DNA of 64,000 nt from Theristus sp. LFF4_11 (Eukaryota > Nematoda > Chromadorea > Monhysterida > Xyalidae), in assembly GCA_030248135.1 (NCBI GenBank), contig JASANC010003641.1, positions 1-64,000 on the forward strand. Direction: 5' to 3'. Below, piece by piece: positions 9,827 to 21,540 of this stretch (positions are counted from its first letter, which is position 1; each line of letters starts with the position of its first letter). Under the pieces are notes generated by a model. The model saw only the letters and a list, made by a program, of their open reading frames with translations. It made no database searches and was not told the origin of the DNA. Position numbers and translations under genes: made by a program.

Positions 9827-12174
9827 ATGTGCAGCTGCTTTCGAAGAAAAAGGGCGTACAATCACAAGAAGCGCCCGCAGATCAGTCGAGTGCTGCGGAC
9901 TTCGAGCGAGTTTTCAAGTGAGCAACCGGACGCGAGCGAGCGCGACTTTCTGTCGACGCAGACGGCCTCAACCAGCGACTCGCCGAAGGCGACAACGATG
10001 CATGCGCGTCAGAAGGACAATCTGAAGAAGTTGCTCGTTTACAGTTGGTACCATGGCTTTATCACACATGTCGATGCCAGGGACATACTGATGAACGAGA
10101 AACAAAATGGTGAAAACAGTTCTGGCCAGTTTTTTGTGATACCTGACCTAGGTAGAGCCTCGGTCTGGCTCAAACTTTGTGCATGCCTTGCCTGCAGGTG
10201 CGTTCCTCGTGACCGCCAAGTATCCGGAAAAGCCGCAGAGACCGATCAAGACCAGGAGAAAGTTGCAGCTCGGTGACCAACGAAAAACATCGCAAACGCC
10301 ACGATTTGTTGTGCACACCAAACACAATCAAGTAGGGTATGCTTATAAACCCGCTTTGAATTGAACCGATCAAGCAGCAGTCCAACTGAAATCAACGCAT
10401 TTTTTCTTTTCCACAGTGCGTCTACCGTACCGAGATACAGTGGAGTGTTAATGATGGTGAGAAGTATTTTTTGGATGCCGATTCGGAGGTGACGGCAAGC
10501 AGCATTGACGATTTAATTGGACGATACATGACCGAGAGCGATATGCTCGTGTTCTACCCATTCGAAAAGACATTCGACCAACAGTTGAGCCATCAGCAGT
10601 ACAGAGACCCGTCCATCCAGCTGCATCTATCCGTGCCCGTCGGTCTTCAGCCGTGGGAGTACGAGCGAAGGTGGGGATGGGACGCTTTTTCTCAGTACCA
10701 GTTAGTCTTGTGATTCATCTGTGTCTGGAAGGACTATTGTTTTGTTTTGCAGTCAGTTGCGCATGGATGCTCGGCATAATTCAAAGCCGGGAGCGTATGG
10801 TGAAGTGCGCAAGGCGACGTTGGTCAGGGCGGATAATACGACCGAGATTGTTGCGGCCAAGAAAGCCCTTGAGGACGAAGGCGAGACCGGACCGAACACG
10901 CACGTCAATTCTAACGTTTGTTCATTGAGTAAAAATATGATATGGGTAAAAATAAAAATATCAATAATCAAAATAATAATTAAGTTATATCACACTAAAT
11001 ACTAATTATACAACTTGATTATTATATGGGTGTCTCTGTGACTGGGTTCGGTAAACGAGTCTTCACTCGGAAGTGATCTGGCGTTTTCAAAAGCTTTTAT
11101 AAATGCTAGGTGGCGCCAGCTTTTTCTAATTAGCAACAACAGTAAAAAACCGATGTGTATATTATTAATAGACAATCTTATTGATTACTACTCTGTGCGA
11201 ACTGAAAAAAGTTTCAATGGCATGCTGCAGGAGCTGATGCGCGAGGCGTCAACGTTGCGTCGCTACGGTGCCCACCCGAACATCATCGGCTTCGTCGGCG
11301 TCGTCGCGCGTGACGAGCCGTGCTTCCTGTTGATGGAGTACGCGGACGGCGGCGCACTGAACGACTACCTGCAGTATCAAAAACGAAAAAATCGTCCGCT
11401 CAACAACAAACGTCGCGTGCAATTGTTGCTCGATGCGGCACGCGGCGTTGAGTATCTCCATGCGCACGACTGCCTCCATCGGTAGGCTCAATGGATCAGC
11501 GAAGTTACAATGCAGCTTCATAACCGCTTACGTTCGTCAACCCAGGGACATTGGCGCGCGCAACTGCTTGGTGGACGTGAAGACAAACACGCTGAAGTTG
11601 AGCGACTTCGGACTGACTCGACCGACCAAGCTGTACGAGCGGATGACCTATCGGCCAATGCCCGTTCGTTGGACGCCCCCGGAAGTGTTCACCTCACAGA
11701 CCTGGGCACCAACTGCCGATACGTTCAGGTGTTTTTGCCAGTTGTTGTTTAGCAACGCTGGTTTTTTTCCGGACTGTCGACTGAAATCTTATCCTTTAGT
11801 TTTGCGATTCTGATGTGGGAAGTGTACACGGATGCCGAGAAGCCGTATGCGTGCATGAGCGCTCGCGGCGTACAGCGAACGGTTGAGATGGGCGATCGTA
11901 TGAATGTGCCCGAGAACATGCCTCCTGATGTGGCCGCTTTAATGCAAGGTCCATTCAGAACGTTTCACTTGCAAAGAAATGTAAAGCAGAATCCGGAGGA
12001 AGCTTTGCAGCACGATATCGCGCACTTGTCAATGTCAACTTTTACTTATTTACTTGATTGAAATTGGCTAGTTTTTCGTTCTGTCCTGCAGACTGCTGGC
12101 ACAACAACCCGATCATGCGACCGTCGTTCACAGAGGTTGTACAGCGGCTGGAGGGGATATGGGCCAAACTGTAA
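9827..12174 (+). CDS. Fer-like non-receptor tyrosine kinase (SH2 + kinase)
   Basis: Eight exons: 9827-10109, 10198-10331, 10417-10670, 10753-10903, 11231-11481, 11546-11728, 11800-11948, 12092-12174; all phases close and give 495 residues. A basic, Ser-rich N-terminus of about 70 residues precedes an SH2 domain (from W-Y-H-G-F-I) and a C-terminal tyrosine kinase. Catalytic elements present: V-A-A-K Lys, E in E-L-M-R-E-A, H-R-D-I-G-A-R-N, D-F-G, and the P-V-R-W-T-P-P-E segment typical of tyrosine kinases. Oddities: SH2 strand B reads G-A-F-L-V-T-A where F-L-V-R is expected, so the phosphotyrosine-contacting Arg is Thr. The glycine loop reads S-K-P-G-A-Y-G-E-V, so the first Gly is Lys. The F-helix motif is A-D-T-F-S-F rather than D-V-W-S-F-G. 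There is no F-BAR domain, as in the nematode Fer-like class. The catalytic core may still work, but phosphotyrosine binding is doubtful. Confidence 0.9.
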
Positions 12175-12738
12175 CACTCGGTCAATAACAGACATTGATC
12201 ATATTCAAGTTCCATCAGCCGTCAAAGTTCTTACTCACCACAAATCACTTCAATGTGATCTAAACTCTAAGATCCGAAAATAATATCCATCTACAATAAT
12301 ACCTACCTATCTGCATAATCCAAACCCAAAAGACAGATATTCCCTCATCTAATTTGCTGATGTCATTGTCCTTTGCTAACAACGGCGAGTGCTGCAAATT
12401 TTGACAAAAAATTCACTGACTTTCCGAAATTTACTTTGCGCGTTCACATTTTCGCCCTTCAGAATAAATCATCGTAAAAACAGTTATAAAATACTTTGGT
12501 AACAAATGTACACTGTATGTACAAGCATAAATGCTATTTATATGGTAAGCACGGCTACGGTATATACACATTTTAATAAATGTTCTAGTAAAAAATATGA
12601 TTTCAGATAAAAGATGTATGATCTACTGTTCATAATTGCGACACCATTGAGCTTTTCATACGATCGTCGGTGGAATCATTTCAGATGTTGGTATGCGAAC
12701 TAAAATATACATGATAAGTGTAAGAGCAACTATTTTTT
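12175..12738. other. Intergenic between convergent genes, no gene seen
   Basis: AT-rich sequence between the 3' end of the Fer-like kinase and the 3' end of the minus-strand membrane-protein gene. It presumably contains both 3' UTRs. No repeat or open frame of interest was seen. Confidence 0.5.
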
Positions 12739-13693
12739 TTAAATAGAGCTGAAGCGGAAAGTCTGACCTCCAGGTGGCAGTGCATCATACGGGTTGACTA
12801 CCGCTGGGTGTAAAAACGGTTGGTGCTTTTGAACGTTCATTTTCATGGAGTGAACAGCTTGCATCACGGTTGGCGCATGCAACGACGCAACTGCAATCCC
12901 AAACAACACCGACAAAAGCGACGCAGCAACAACTAGTGATGTCAGAAACCTGAGCACATGAGCGCAAATCAAACCAAATAAAGTTTATCACGGTGACGGA
13001 GTTAAAAAGCTGTATTTCAGAGTTTAAAGTTTTTGTACCTGTTGAATATCGTGCGGTGATTGTTTGATGTGTTTGAGCTGTGACCCTCAGTTTCGGGGCT
13101 GCCAGAAACAATGGAATGTACATTACTGGATGTTGTAGCTCTGAATTCACTGCTGGAAGTTGTTCTTCTGAACAGGAACTCAAAACGAAACGTGGTTTCC
13201 ACTGGATCAGTCGATGGCTCATCAGAATTGTCGAGTTCCACCGTTGTCCCATCAGTTTCGTCTTCTGTCGTCATAAACTTTTCCTCATCACTTTCAGGCA
13301 CCACTGTTGTTTCTAGCATGGGCTGCTCTGTTGTCAACTGTTCTTCTGAATTTGCATCGCTGTCCACCCCCACCGTAACGCCTTCCTCGAGTGCAACTGA
13401 CGCAAACGCGTCGTAGCTGATGTCAACAAACTCCACAGAATTTTGCGATTCTTCATCAGATTTCGGTTTCGTTTCACTGTTTCGAGAAGTCACCGCAGCG
13501 GCCAACTGTACTGCTACTGCATCTCTGACGTCACGTTTCGCGAGCACTGAAAATCATAGTAATATTTCTGAAATATGAAAACAATGAACTCACGCCATTT
13601 TGACAAAAATACTTGATTGTATATACCGTTATCTCTGGTGAAGGTGGCACAGATGTGGACACAAATTAGCAGTGCCATGAGAATGGAATGCAT
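12739..13693 (-). CDS. Single-pass type I membrane protein, acidic Ser/Thr-rich ectodomain
   Basis: Three minus-strand exons, 13693-13627, 13546-13039 and 12949-12739; phases close and give 261 residues. Exon 1 encodes a signal peptide (M-H-S-I-L-M-A-L-L-I-C-V-H-I-C-A). The ectodomain, about residues 20-190, is rich in Glu, Asp, Ser and Thr with several T-T-E/T-T-V clusters and almost no Cys, which suggests a glycosylated mucin-like stalk. A membrane segment (S-L-V-V-A-A-S-L-L-S-V-L-F-G-I-A-V-A) is followed by a cytoplasmic tail of about 45 residues containing N-P-Y-D-A-L-P-P. No known family is recognised. The order of signal, stalk, membrane segment and tail supports a real secretory-pathway gene. 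Confidence 0.72.
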
Positions 13694-14327
13694 TTGTTCA
13701 CGGATTCTTGAATCAAAAACAATATTGCTTCACTTTTTGTTCAAAACGATTCGGTGAAAAATACAGAATAGTGGCAGGTATACAAGGTACTTCTTGAAAA
13801 ACACTTTATTTTGCCATACGCAAGCGGAGCTAATACACTGCGCTTTCCGACACTTTGTGTGGTCACTACTCCCATGGCAACATTCAATTTATAAAATGTT
13901 TTTCACACCATCAACCACCAATTTGTTTTACTGAAGCTTATTAGTAATTGGGCATCGCTCCCACATGAATTTTATGAAGGTTCATTCAGCAGAAGGCTCG
14001 TGAAAACAGTGAAAATTTGTTTATTGCATTTCATGTAACACCGATTTTGGACGATACACAATATATTTGAACAAAAACAAGTTCGAATCAAGCACAAAGT
14101 GGAACAACAGCATATGAACAAAATCGAACGATAACAACAAATTCAAACAATAAAGCAAACCAGCTGCAGAAGTTTCAAAACAGTGGAAAACGACAATCGA
14201 CGATGTAAAAAAAACCATGAAAGGTAAACTTGAGATCTGTTCTTGTGGAAGACTACCCGAGTAAGTATTCAACAAAAAACCGTTAAAAACTAACAAAACG
14301 AAACACAACAAGCACGAAACACACGAA
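13694..14327. other. Intergenic, no gene recognised
   Basis: AT-rich spacer between two minus-strand genes. A 110-codon minus-strand frame at 14353-14021 is T-rich and only superficially hydrophobic. It overlaps the 3' end of the next gene in another frame and probably reads its 3' UTR. Confidence 0.45.
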
Positions 14328-15020
14328 TCACTGCACGAACACAGCGCGTCCAAATCTCGCGCAGAACACAGCCATCAGCAACGTTGCGATCAAGAACAAC
14401 ACATCGAAGTCACCACTGGCGAGAACATTCGAGAACTGTGCAACAGCGACCATCAGCACGAGTATGACGTTGTGCCCGGTGACCGCGCAGACAACACCGA
14501 CCACGATGAACTGCACCAGACTGTCGGCGGACATGCTTGACGAGCTGTAGCGGACGCACACGTAGAACGCAACAAGCTGCCCAATGACGACGGCGGCACT
14601 CAGCGACGCACGCAGCAGCGGCATCAGACGGTCGGCAAGACTGGAAATTGCGCTCACTGAGAAAAATCTACGAGCAATCCATAAAAATCACAAGATTTTG
14701 AAAAGCTTCCCAAAGGTGTGGCTTAGGGGACAGACTTCATTCAGGATTTTTACCATTTATTATTCACCTGACTCGCAATCACATAATTCTAGAAAATCAG
14801 AAATCACAATGGTGAGCAATCAATAATAGTCCGCTTACACACAAACGCACCATTGTCGGTAACTCGCTCCACAGCGTGCACAGAATTCATCGGTGATTCT
14901 CATGCCAGCGCCAGCACAACGCCAACATGAACGCAATTGCCTGACGCCACACGCACGACAGAAATAGTCGTCGACACACAGCTGCTTTCGACAACTGTGA
15001 CACACAACTTTGCCGCTCAT
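14328..15020 (-). CDS. Zinc-ribbon multipass membrane protein
   Basis: Two minus-strand exons, 15020-14843 and 14656-14328, giving about 168 residues. The N-terminal part carries two zinc-ribbon pairs: C-H-S-C with C-R-A-C-G, then C-W-R-C with C-A-R-C-G. Exon 2 encodes three or four hydrophobic helices (for example A-V-V-I-G-Q-L-V-A-F-Y-V and D-V-L-F-L-I-A-T-L-L-M-A-V-F). The donor was picked (gtgtgtaag after 14843) because it keeps the hydrophobic frame open; a nearby stronger-looking donor would break it, so the junction is uncertain by a few bases. I do not recognise the family. A cytosolic zinc-ribbon tethered to a membrane is the visible architecture. Confidence 0.62.
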
Positions 15021-15396
15021 GGCGCTTGCTGATAACAATGTTCGGTTCGTTCTTGCACAATTCTGCGATTTCCACAATATAAAAAGTACATTGCTTTTAC
15101 CGGCGGGATCGGGAACCGCATCGTCATTTTCAGAAACACCGACTTTGTTTTTTAAGCATCCTGCAGTAGAGATTTGTTTTTTTTTATTTGATAACAGAAA
15201 CACACTGCAACAATCATATTGAATCTACAACTACATCAGAAAGTGTAACATATGACTGGTTTGTAAAGCGAAAAACAGCGGAAACAAAAATAAATAAATA
15301 CAGCATTGCCAACATACGAAAGCAGCACAAGAAACACAAAAAAACATTATCCCTTCCAGCGAACTGGGCCTTTAAAACCAAACTCCGCATTCACAA
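15021..15396. other. Upstream region of the zinc-ribbon gene, nothing specific
   Basis: AT-rich sequence 5' of the minus-strand zinc-ribbon gene. It probably includes its promoter and 5' UTR. No repeat family or domain was recognised before the inverted-repeat element begins near 15.4 kb. Confidence 0.4.
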
Positions 15397-16565
15397 CAAT
15401 GCCTGTGTCAGCAGCCATTTTCCTTCAGGGAGAGTTCCGGCGCGGGAGCTAACCCTTTCCCGGCGAAGAACAAGAAATAAAGGTTGCCTTTCGTAGCTGT
15501 GGCCTGTGAGTACATTTTCGACTACGATATTTCTAACTACAGTTGAACTATGGTTGGCCTAACTTAGGGTTGGCACAACAATAAAAAAACGGCTTCTTTT
15601 CCGTTTTAAAACCGGTTTTTTCCAGTTTTTTTCCTGAAAAAAATAAAGAACCCGTTTTTTACCTTAAAATGTTTTAAACTTTGTGGTCAAAAATCACAAT
15701 TCTTCGTTTGATTGATAAAATGTAAAATTATATTTTTGAAAAAACGGTGCAGTGAACTGTGTCGAATGTCGAACTGAACTGGTGAAGCATTATTTTGCAG
15801 AAACTTTTGTGGCAAGGGTCAAGTGAAATGCGATGAAGACAAGGTGACTGCTAAACTAAGTGCATATGCAGACTGACTGACGATGTTGTCGATTTGCAAA
15901 GGGTAACTGATGAAATGTTATTTTTCGAACGCAATCCGCTACCGGTTTCACCTTGCAGTTCTGCAAATCTCGCCCCCCTGATCGGGGTCAGCTATCCGTC
16001 CGGTCAGGTCTCCTTGCAACCGTCCCTCCCCGCTCCCCACACCTACACGGTCACTGAGTAGTAATAGATGGTATACCACACTGGCTCATGTCAGTTACCG
16101 GTATGCGCTACAAATAATCACAAATTATTTTTGAATTTTGAATATTTTTGAAAAGCAACATGAACCGGTTCATTTTGCGGTGTACCGTTTGAAGCGACAT
16201 TCCCCATTTCCCTGTTGCAAAAATCATGTCACACGCGAGAAAACTTAGTTTTGTTATTTACCGTCCGTGTTTTGCTCACATTATCAAATAATAAATGGAA
16301 TGTTTTTCTAATTTGAATTACAAATCCCAAAAATACCCCCTTCCCCCAACAGTGCGTCTCTTGTTGTTGTTCCATGTTTGAATATAGTTTCAGTTACCTG
16401 GCAGTGTAAACACGGTGCTTGCTCTGTAATGTAACGTGTGTGTTTTTAGGTAACACGTTATTGTGAACATCATTTTATTAAACACACCAAACAAAATATA
16501 AACAACAAACTAATTCTAATTTTTTTAAAAAACAAAATTTAATAATAATAAAAATTTAACATTTA

Positions 16566-16802
16566 TTAGCGCAGCAATTTGTGCAGCTGCGCTAAAAGGA
16601 CGTAGTTTCTACTACGTATCGCATACGGGTCAACCAGACCCATGAGCATCTTCCACCGTTCTTCCGCCGGTCCCGCCATGTGCATGAAGAGTTGCCCGTA
16701 AAACTGGGGCCGGCCTACTGCTTCCGCCACGCCTGGTATGGTGAGGTGAACGCCACCGGGATCAAGGCACGGATGCGCCAATTGCGACCCTTTGTCGTAC
16801 AC
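16566..16802 (-). CDS. Exon-like fragment inside the inverted-repeat element
   Basis: A 78-codon frame opening just after a good acceptor (ttctatttcag) and ending with a stop codon beside the inner end of the left arm. It reads C-V-Y-D-K-G-S-Q-L-A-H-P-C-L-D, then P-G-G-V-H-L-T-I-P-G. The D-x-G-G-V-H-L-T spacing resembles block V of SGNH hydrolases, which occur in some transposons, but this is one short motif only. Possible upstream exons lie at about 17100-17230 and 17290-17335, each preceded by a ttttttgcag acceptor within a duplicated intron-like unit. A transposon-borne or captured gene is likely; its function is not established. Confidence 0.35.
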   Translation of the reverse strand: MYDKGSQLAHPCLDPGGVHLTIPGVAEAVGRPQFYGQLFMHMAGPAEERWKMLMGLVDPYAIRSRNYVLLAQLHKLLR

Positions 16803-17720
16803 GCACCTGAAATAGAAAACGTGATGTCAAATAAACTACAGACAATCTGAATAACAAAAAGAAAAAATCCGAGAGCGACCGGATGGCCTATATTCCAATT
16901 CTTAACTTTGGTAATGGGGTGCAGTGTCACAATCCAGGTTTTCTGAAAAGATTTCCCACGGAATAAAACTTTCAAATGTCAGCAGGTCATTAATTCTGGA
17001 TCTGGCAAGCAAATACGCTTGCCTGTCGCTGCTGCTGCAAAAAGGTAAAGAAAATGCACATTAATGTTAGAAAAAAACAAACTAACTAACTTGACGTGTC
17101 AAAGCCCAGGTCGCAGACATGACTCTCGCTAAAGAAGATCTGACAAGCAGCTCAGATTGACGCTTGCGTTGCTGCTGTTGTCGCAGTTTCCACGTCCAAT
17201 CATATGAACACGTTCTTAATTTCACTGCAAAAACAAACAATTTTTGAACACTTCGAAAAAGTTCGAAAAAAAAAACATTTAAAAAAACTAACTCAGTAGG
17301 TGTTGTTTTCTTTTCTGGCAAGGCAACTGCTGCTGCAAAAAAGTATAGAAATGGACATTAATGTTAGAAAAAAGCAAACCAACTAACTTGACGACAACAA
17401 AAAACAACAAGAAAAGAATGAACATTGATGTTTGAAAAGGCAAAATAACTTGATACTTAAATGATCTTAGATGGTGTTGGATGGTGTCAATTATACATGT
17501 AATGCGTGTAATAGTGACCCGCTTTTCACGCTTGTGTGTCACTGGTTGCGTGTACGTGCATGTACACGTATGCGTTGACAACAACTTTACAACAGTTTTA
17601 TTCTCATGAGCACAACGTCGCGTGGGGTACGAATGTGCGTAGCGTGCAAAAGCCGAAGCATTTTGGCAACACCTGTGTGAGAGCTGTGCACTATTTTAAT
17701 GCCTGTGCACCATTTGCGTA

Positions 17721-17987
17721 CAGTATGGCCGAATAAATTAGGCAGTCCATCAAGGCGGGATCAGCTGCAAACTAGGAGTTGTCTTTTTCAAAAAAGCCAA
17801 CATAATTCCCAATCGTGTGTACAAGGGATAAAGAATGAACAGAATAGCGCGGATAATCCATTAGTTTAAAAAAACACGCGTCAAATTTGGCACACAATTC
17901 AGTTTCTGAACGTCTTTTTTCTTTCATTCAAAATTCGCGCGCTCCTTGCACCCTGAAAAAAGCTGCCATGTTTAACCGGCCACACCG
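17721..17987. repeat. MITE, CRGTATGGCCG termini, TA target (copy 1)
   Basis: A 267-bp unit with ends CAGTATGGCCGAATAAA and the inverse of CGGTGTGGCCGGTTAAA, flanked by TA on both sides as in Tc1/mariner-type insertions. A second copy, highly similar by eye, is at 23028-23293. Non-coding. Confidence 0.82.
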
Positions 17988-19359
17988 TATGTAATGTATG
18001 TAGGTAATGTGTAATAATTTTATGTAATGTAATGTAATAATAAGACCCTCATTTTCACACTTGTGTCACACTGCTCGCATGTCAAAAGTACATGTATGGT
18101 TTGATGTTTAACAACTTTACAACGATTTTTTTCATGAGAGGTGACCGCATGGAAAGCTTCAGTACATGTTTTACCTGGCGTGTTCTGATATTTTGCATTA
18201 CATATCAAAGGCTGTTGCAGTCACTCCCTCTGTTAAAAAGCAAATTTTTCCCTGACTTATTTTTCATTAAAAGCAAATTATCCGTTTTGAACCAAATTTA
18301 AAATCCTGAACCTATTAGTGTTTTAGAAAATTTTTAGTTTGTAGCTGCTTGGGTATTGTTTTGTTCTTTATATTTTGTTTTGCGGGTTTAATAAAATGTA
18401 TTAGTGACGTTCACAAGAACAGGTTACCTAAAAACACACACGTTACATTACAGAGCAAGCACCGTGTTAACACTGCCAAGTAACTGAAACTATATTCAAA
18501 CATGGAACAACAACAAGAGACACACTGTTGGGGGAAGGGGGTATTTTTGGGATTTGTAATTCAAATTAGAAAAACATTCCATTTTTTATTTGATAATATG
18601 AGCAAAACACGGACGATGAATAATAAAACTAAATTTTCTGTCTATCTGCGCGTGCCATCTTCAGTTTGATTTTTGCACAGGGAAATGGGAAATAACAACA
18701 ATGTCGCTTCAAACACTACACCGCAAAAGAAACCGGTTCATGTTGCTCTTCAAAATTATTTAAATAAAATTCAAAAATCATTTGTGATTATTTGTACCAC
18801 ATACCGGTAACTGACATTGATGAGCCAGTGTGGTATACCATCTATTACTACTCACTGCCCAGTCTTGGTTTTCAATTTATTGAACGTGCTGCCCTGGAAA
18901 CCAATAAAAGCGAAATTGATTTGATTTGAAACAAAATTGGGTAGCATTGGGTGGCAAAAATAGCAAATTGGGTCGGTTGTATGCCTGAAAACAGCATTTT
19001 ACGCGGCTCAAAATCACTAATTTTGATGTATTTCCAATTTTGAGTTCAAGATGCCAAGTTCTGGAAAGTTTAGGAGCTGGGAAGCATTCGGTTTTTTATG
19101 GTTTTAAAACGGTTTTAAAACGAAAAAGAAACTGTTTTTTTCCTGGCAATATAAAAAACCGGTTTTTTACCAACCCTAGTCTAACTCATGTTAGGGGTAT
19201 GTGACAGCCTCAATTCAACTGTAGTTAGAAAAATCGCAGCCGAGATTGTGCCCACAAATGCGGGGAGCACCATCATTTCTTGTTCGCAGCGCGGGATCTA
19301 TCACGCGGGAACTAGCCGTGATGGGAAATAGCCGTCGTGCGTGTCACAGGGACTGTTGT

Positions 19360-19658
19360 ACCAGGCAATGCCTGCAGAGAACGCATGCATCACGTGATTA
19401 CCAACCAATCAGCTGGTTGGATGTGGTATAAAGTTTGACTGTAATCAGCATAAGCGGCAATTAGGTACACGGGAAGGCCGGTGTACCGTGTACGTCAGCA
19501 CGGGAAAGAACCGCGAGAAATGTGTCTAAAAGAGAAGGTCTAGGAATGACGAACATCTTAGAAAAAAGCATAACAAAACATCAGCATCGAGAATCAAGAT
19601 CAAAACCAAGCTCATACAAAATGGAATGTCGGCGCAGCAGCGTTTGTCTTCGCCCAAC
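19360..19658. other. Spacer with CACGTG/CCAAT-type repeat motif
   Basis: Contains GCATGCATCACGTGATTACC followed by AACCAATCAGCTGG near 19382-19418. The same motif is arranged as a palindrome in an aldo-keto reductase intron at 47790-47925. The rest is the 3' flank of SGF29. Confidence 0.45.
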
Positions 19659-21540
19659 TCATTTCGCCGTGATCTCCCTGTAGGCGACGACATAGCGCTG
19701 CGGCACAGGCAACGGGGGCGAGTAGCCGTTTGGGTACGAGCTGTCATCGAACGCTATCAAGTAATCGGCCGTGGGCGCGTTCGGCATCTCCTCGACGACT
19801 CCCTTGTAAAAGCAGGTCGTCTGCGGGTACAGCGCGAGCACGATCGCGTCCAGCGGGTACAACGCGTCCGGGTCAGTGTGCGGATTGGCGCGGTAGTGCG
19901 CCAGCGGGATCACTTTGCGCCGTGGCACCACGTAGCGCTCCTTCTGCTCCTCGTCGACGTCCTCCACTTCGTATTTGTTTGTGGACGCCTGAAACACATT
20001 GCGGTAAATGAAACAAAGCATCATCAATATGCGGTAAATGGTAAATAAAGTCAACTCGTAAATAGGACTGTGCTGGGTCGCGTAAAAAACCGTCTTTTAT
20101 ACCGGTAAAAACGCTTAGCTTGTTATATTAAGGTGGTTTTTAGGGAGTGGTTTTTACCAGTTTTTTACCGGTTTTCTTCGTTTTTTCAACTTTGAGAATT
20201 CAAATTTTAGATTTTGATTCACACTACAAATAAAATGTGAATTTTTAAAATTTGATCTCAATTGGAAATTTTCTTTAGTTCGTGCACTCAATATTTTTCG
20301 CCAAATTGATCCAAAATATGAGCAGTTATACAACTTGTGAAAAATGTCATTGCATCTGGAGCTATTTTTACGAAAACACAAACATGTAGTCAACTATTAT
20401 CAATGTTTTCAGGTTCTGCGACTCAATGCGTGTGCCAATGTTGAAAGGAAAGGAGACAAGTTTCAATCATTATGTGGCAATTGAAACTTCCAAAACGCAT
20501 TCTCGAACGTGCGTCACCTGGAACGTGACGACTTCGGCGAGTATCCAGTTGTGTTCGCCCTCGTGTCCCTTGACGAGCGCCGCGCACGCGTCACCCGGCT
20601 GACAGACGTGCGTCTCGTGTTCGCCGATGGCGCCGCACAACGGCGGCGGGTTCTCGTTCAACTTGCCGATCCAGAGCGGCATCGTGTTCGCCGACTGTTG
20701 CAGCATCACCATCAGCGCACCGCGGCGCATCGGTTGCAACTGTTGTTGCACCAACTGGTGACTGCTGCTGCTGCTGGCACCACTGCCGCCGTTCGCTGTT
20801 GACATTGAGCCTGCAGCACGACGACGCTCACATGCGCAGCATTCGTGGAATGGAACACACAAACGCAGAACAGAACAGAGTAAAAGAATCAAATGCATTC
20901 TTCACTTTTTCAGAATCATGAATTTATTTCTTTTGAAAAAGAACCTGTTCATTTGTTGTTTGTAGTACGATTCTAGCGCAAACTAGCACACATCAGTATT
21001 TTTACTACTGGACTGGACAGATAATCAATTTTTACGTTCACAAAGACTTGATGATGATTGATGAAACAAAATGATTTTCCAAATTGCTTACTCGCTGATC
21101 CGGCCGAAACGCCACCACCGGCAGCTAAAAACTGCCTTACAGCCACTCGTTTCTCAGTTCGCAGCTTTCGAATCTTTTCGATTTGTGCCAGACAACTGCG
21201 AAGGACATGAGCTTCCGCTTCTGCCTGAACAACACAGAAGAACATTTCAGCACGATTCTAAGCAAGATAAAAAATATGCACTGCGCCTTGTTGAGCTGAC
21301 CTCTTTTAACGTTTTGACGTATTGCGTTTTCAGTTTCGACTGGTGGTAATTGGAAAGTTTTCGCTCCGAATACACCGCTTCGTGCAGCTGTTCCACAACA
21401 TTCAGCGACGTGTCAAAGTCTTCTTTCTTCTCGCTGACCTCATGCACAGACTCGTGCAAATCCTGCAGCGTATCATTGATCTTCTTCTCGTACATTTCGA
21501 CCACCTCTTCAACTGTTTTCGGTTGCGCCTTTCGCGGCAT
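19659..21540 (-). CDS. SGF29: SGF29, SAGA/ATAC tandem-Tudor H3K4me reader subunit
   Basis: Four minus-strand exons, 21540-21301, 21224-21092, 20810-20518 and 19988-19659; phases close and give 331 residues (human 293). SGF29 brings the SAGA and ATAC acetyltransferase complexes to histone H3 methylated on Lys4. The N-terminal ~125 residues form a coiled coil (V-E-E-V-V-E-M-Y-E-K-K-I and following). After a Ser-rich linker, the double Tudor domain starts at G-D-A-C-A-A-L-V and W-I-L-A-E-V-V. It continues with N-K-Y-E-V-E-D-V-D-E-E, the diagnostic L-Y-P-Q-T-T-C-F-Y, F-D-D-S-S-Y, G-Y-S-P-P-L and Q-R-Y-V-V-A. The Tyr and Phe residues that build the methyl-lysine cage are present. The start is the Met of M-P-R-K-A-Q; an upstream in-frame ATG exists but follows an acceptor-like sequence, so a 5' exon is possible. 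Confidence 0.93.

Larger units (their letters stand above)
15397..19350. mobile_element. Large element with ~1-kb terminal inverted arms
   Basis: Left arm about 15397-16500 and right arm about 18375-19350 are inverted copies. Matching landmarks are TCTAACTACAGTTGAA at 15530 with its inverse near 19217, the GGTATACCACACTGGCTCAT block near 16070 with its inverse near 18820, and the GCAAGCACCGTGTTAACACT block at 18460 with its counterpart near 16410. The arms are diverged and contain indels, so the element is not recent. The 1.9 kb interior has minus-strand exon-like segments (16566-17330) and a 267-bp MITE (17721-17987). The superfamily is not assigned; the exact ends are approximate because similarity fades outward. 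Confidence 0.72.

Noticed and set aside
14021..14353. Hydrophobic minus-strand frame
   Set aside because: T-rich 3' region of the zinc-ribbon gene; no ATG start, and it overlaps real coding sequence in another frame.
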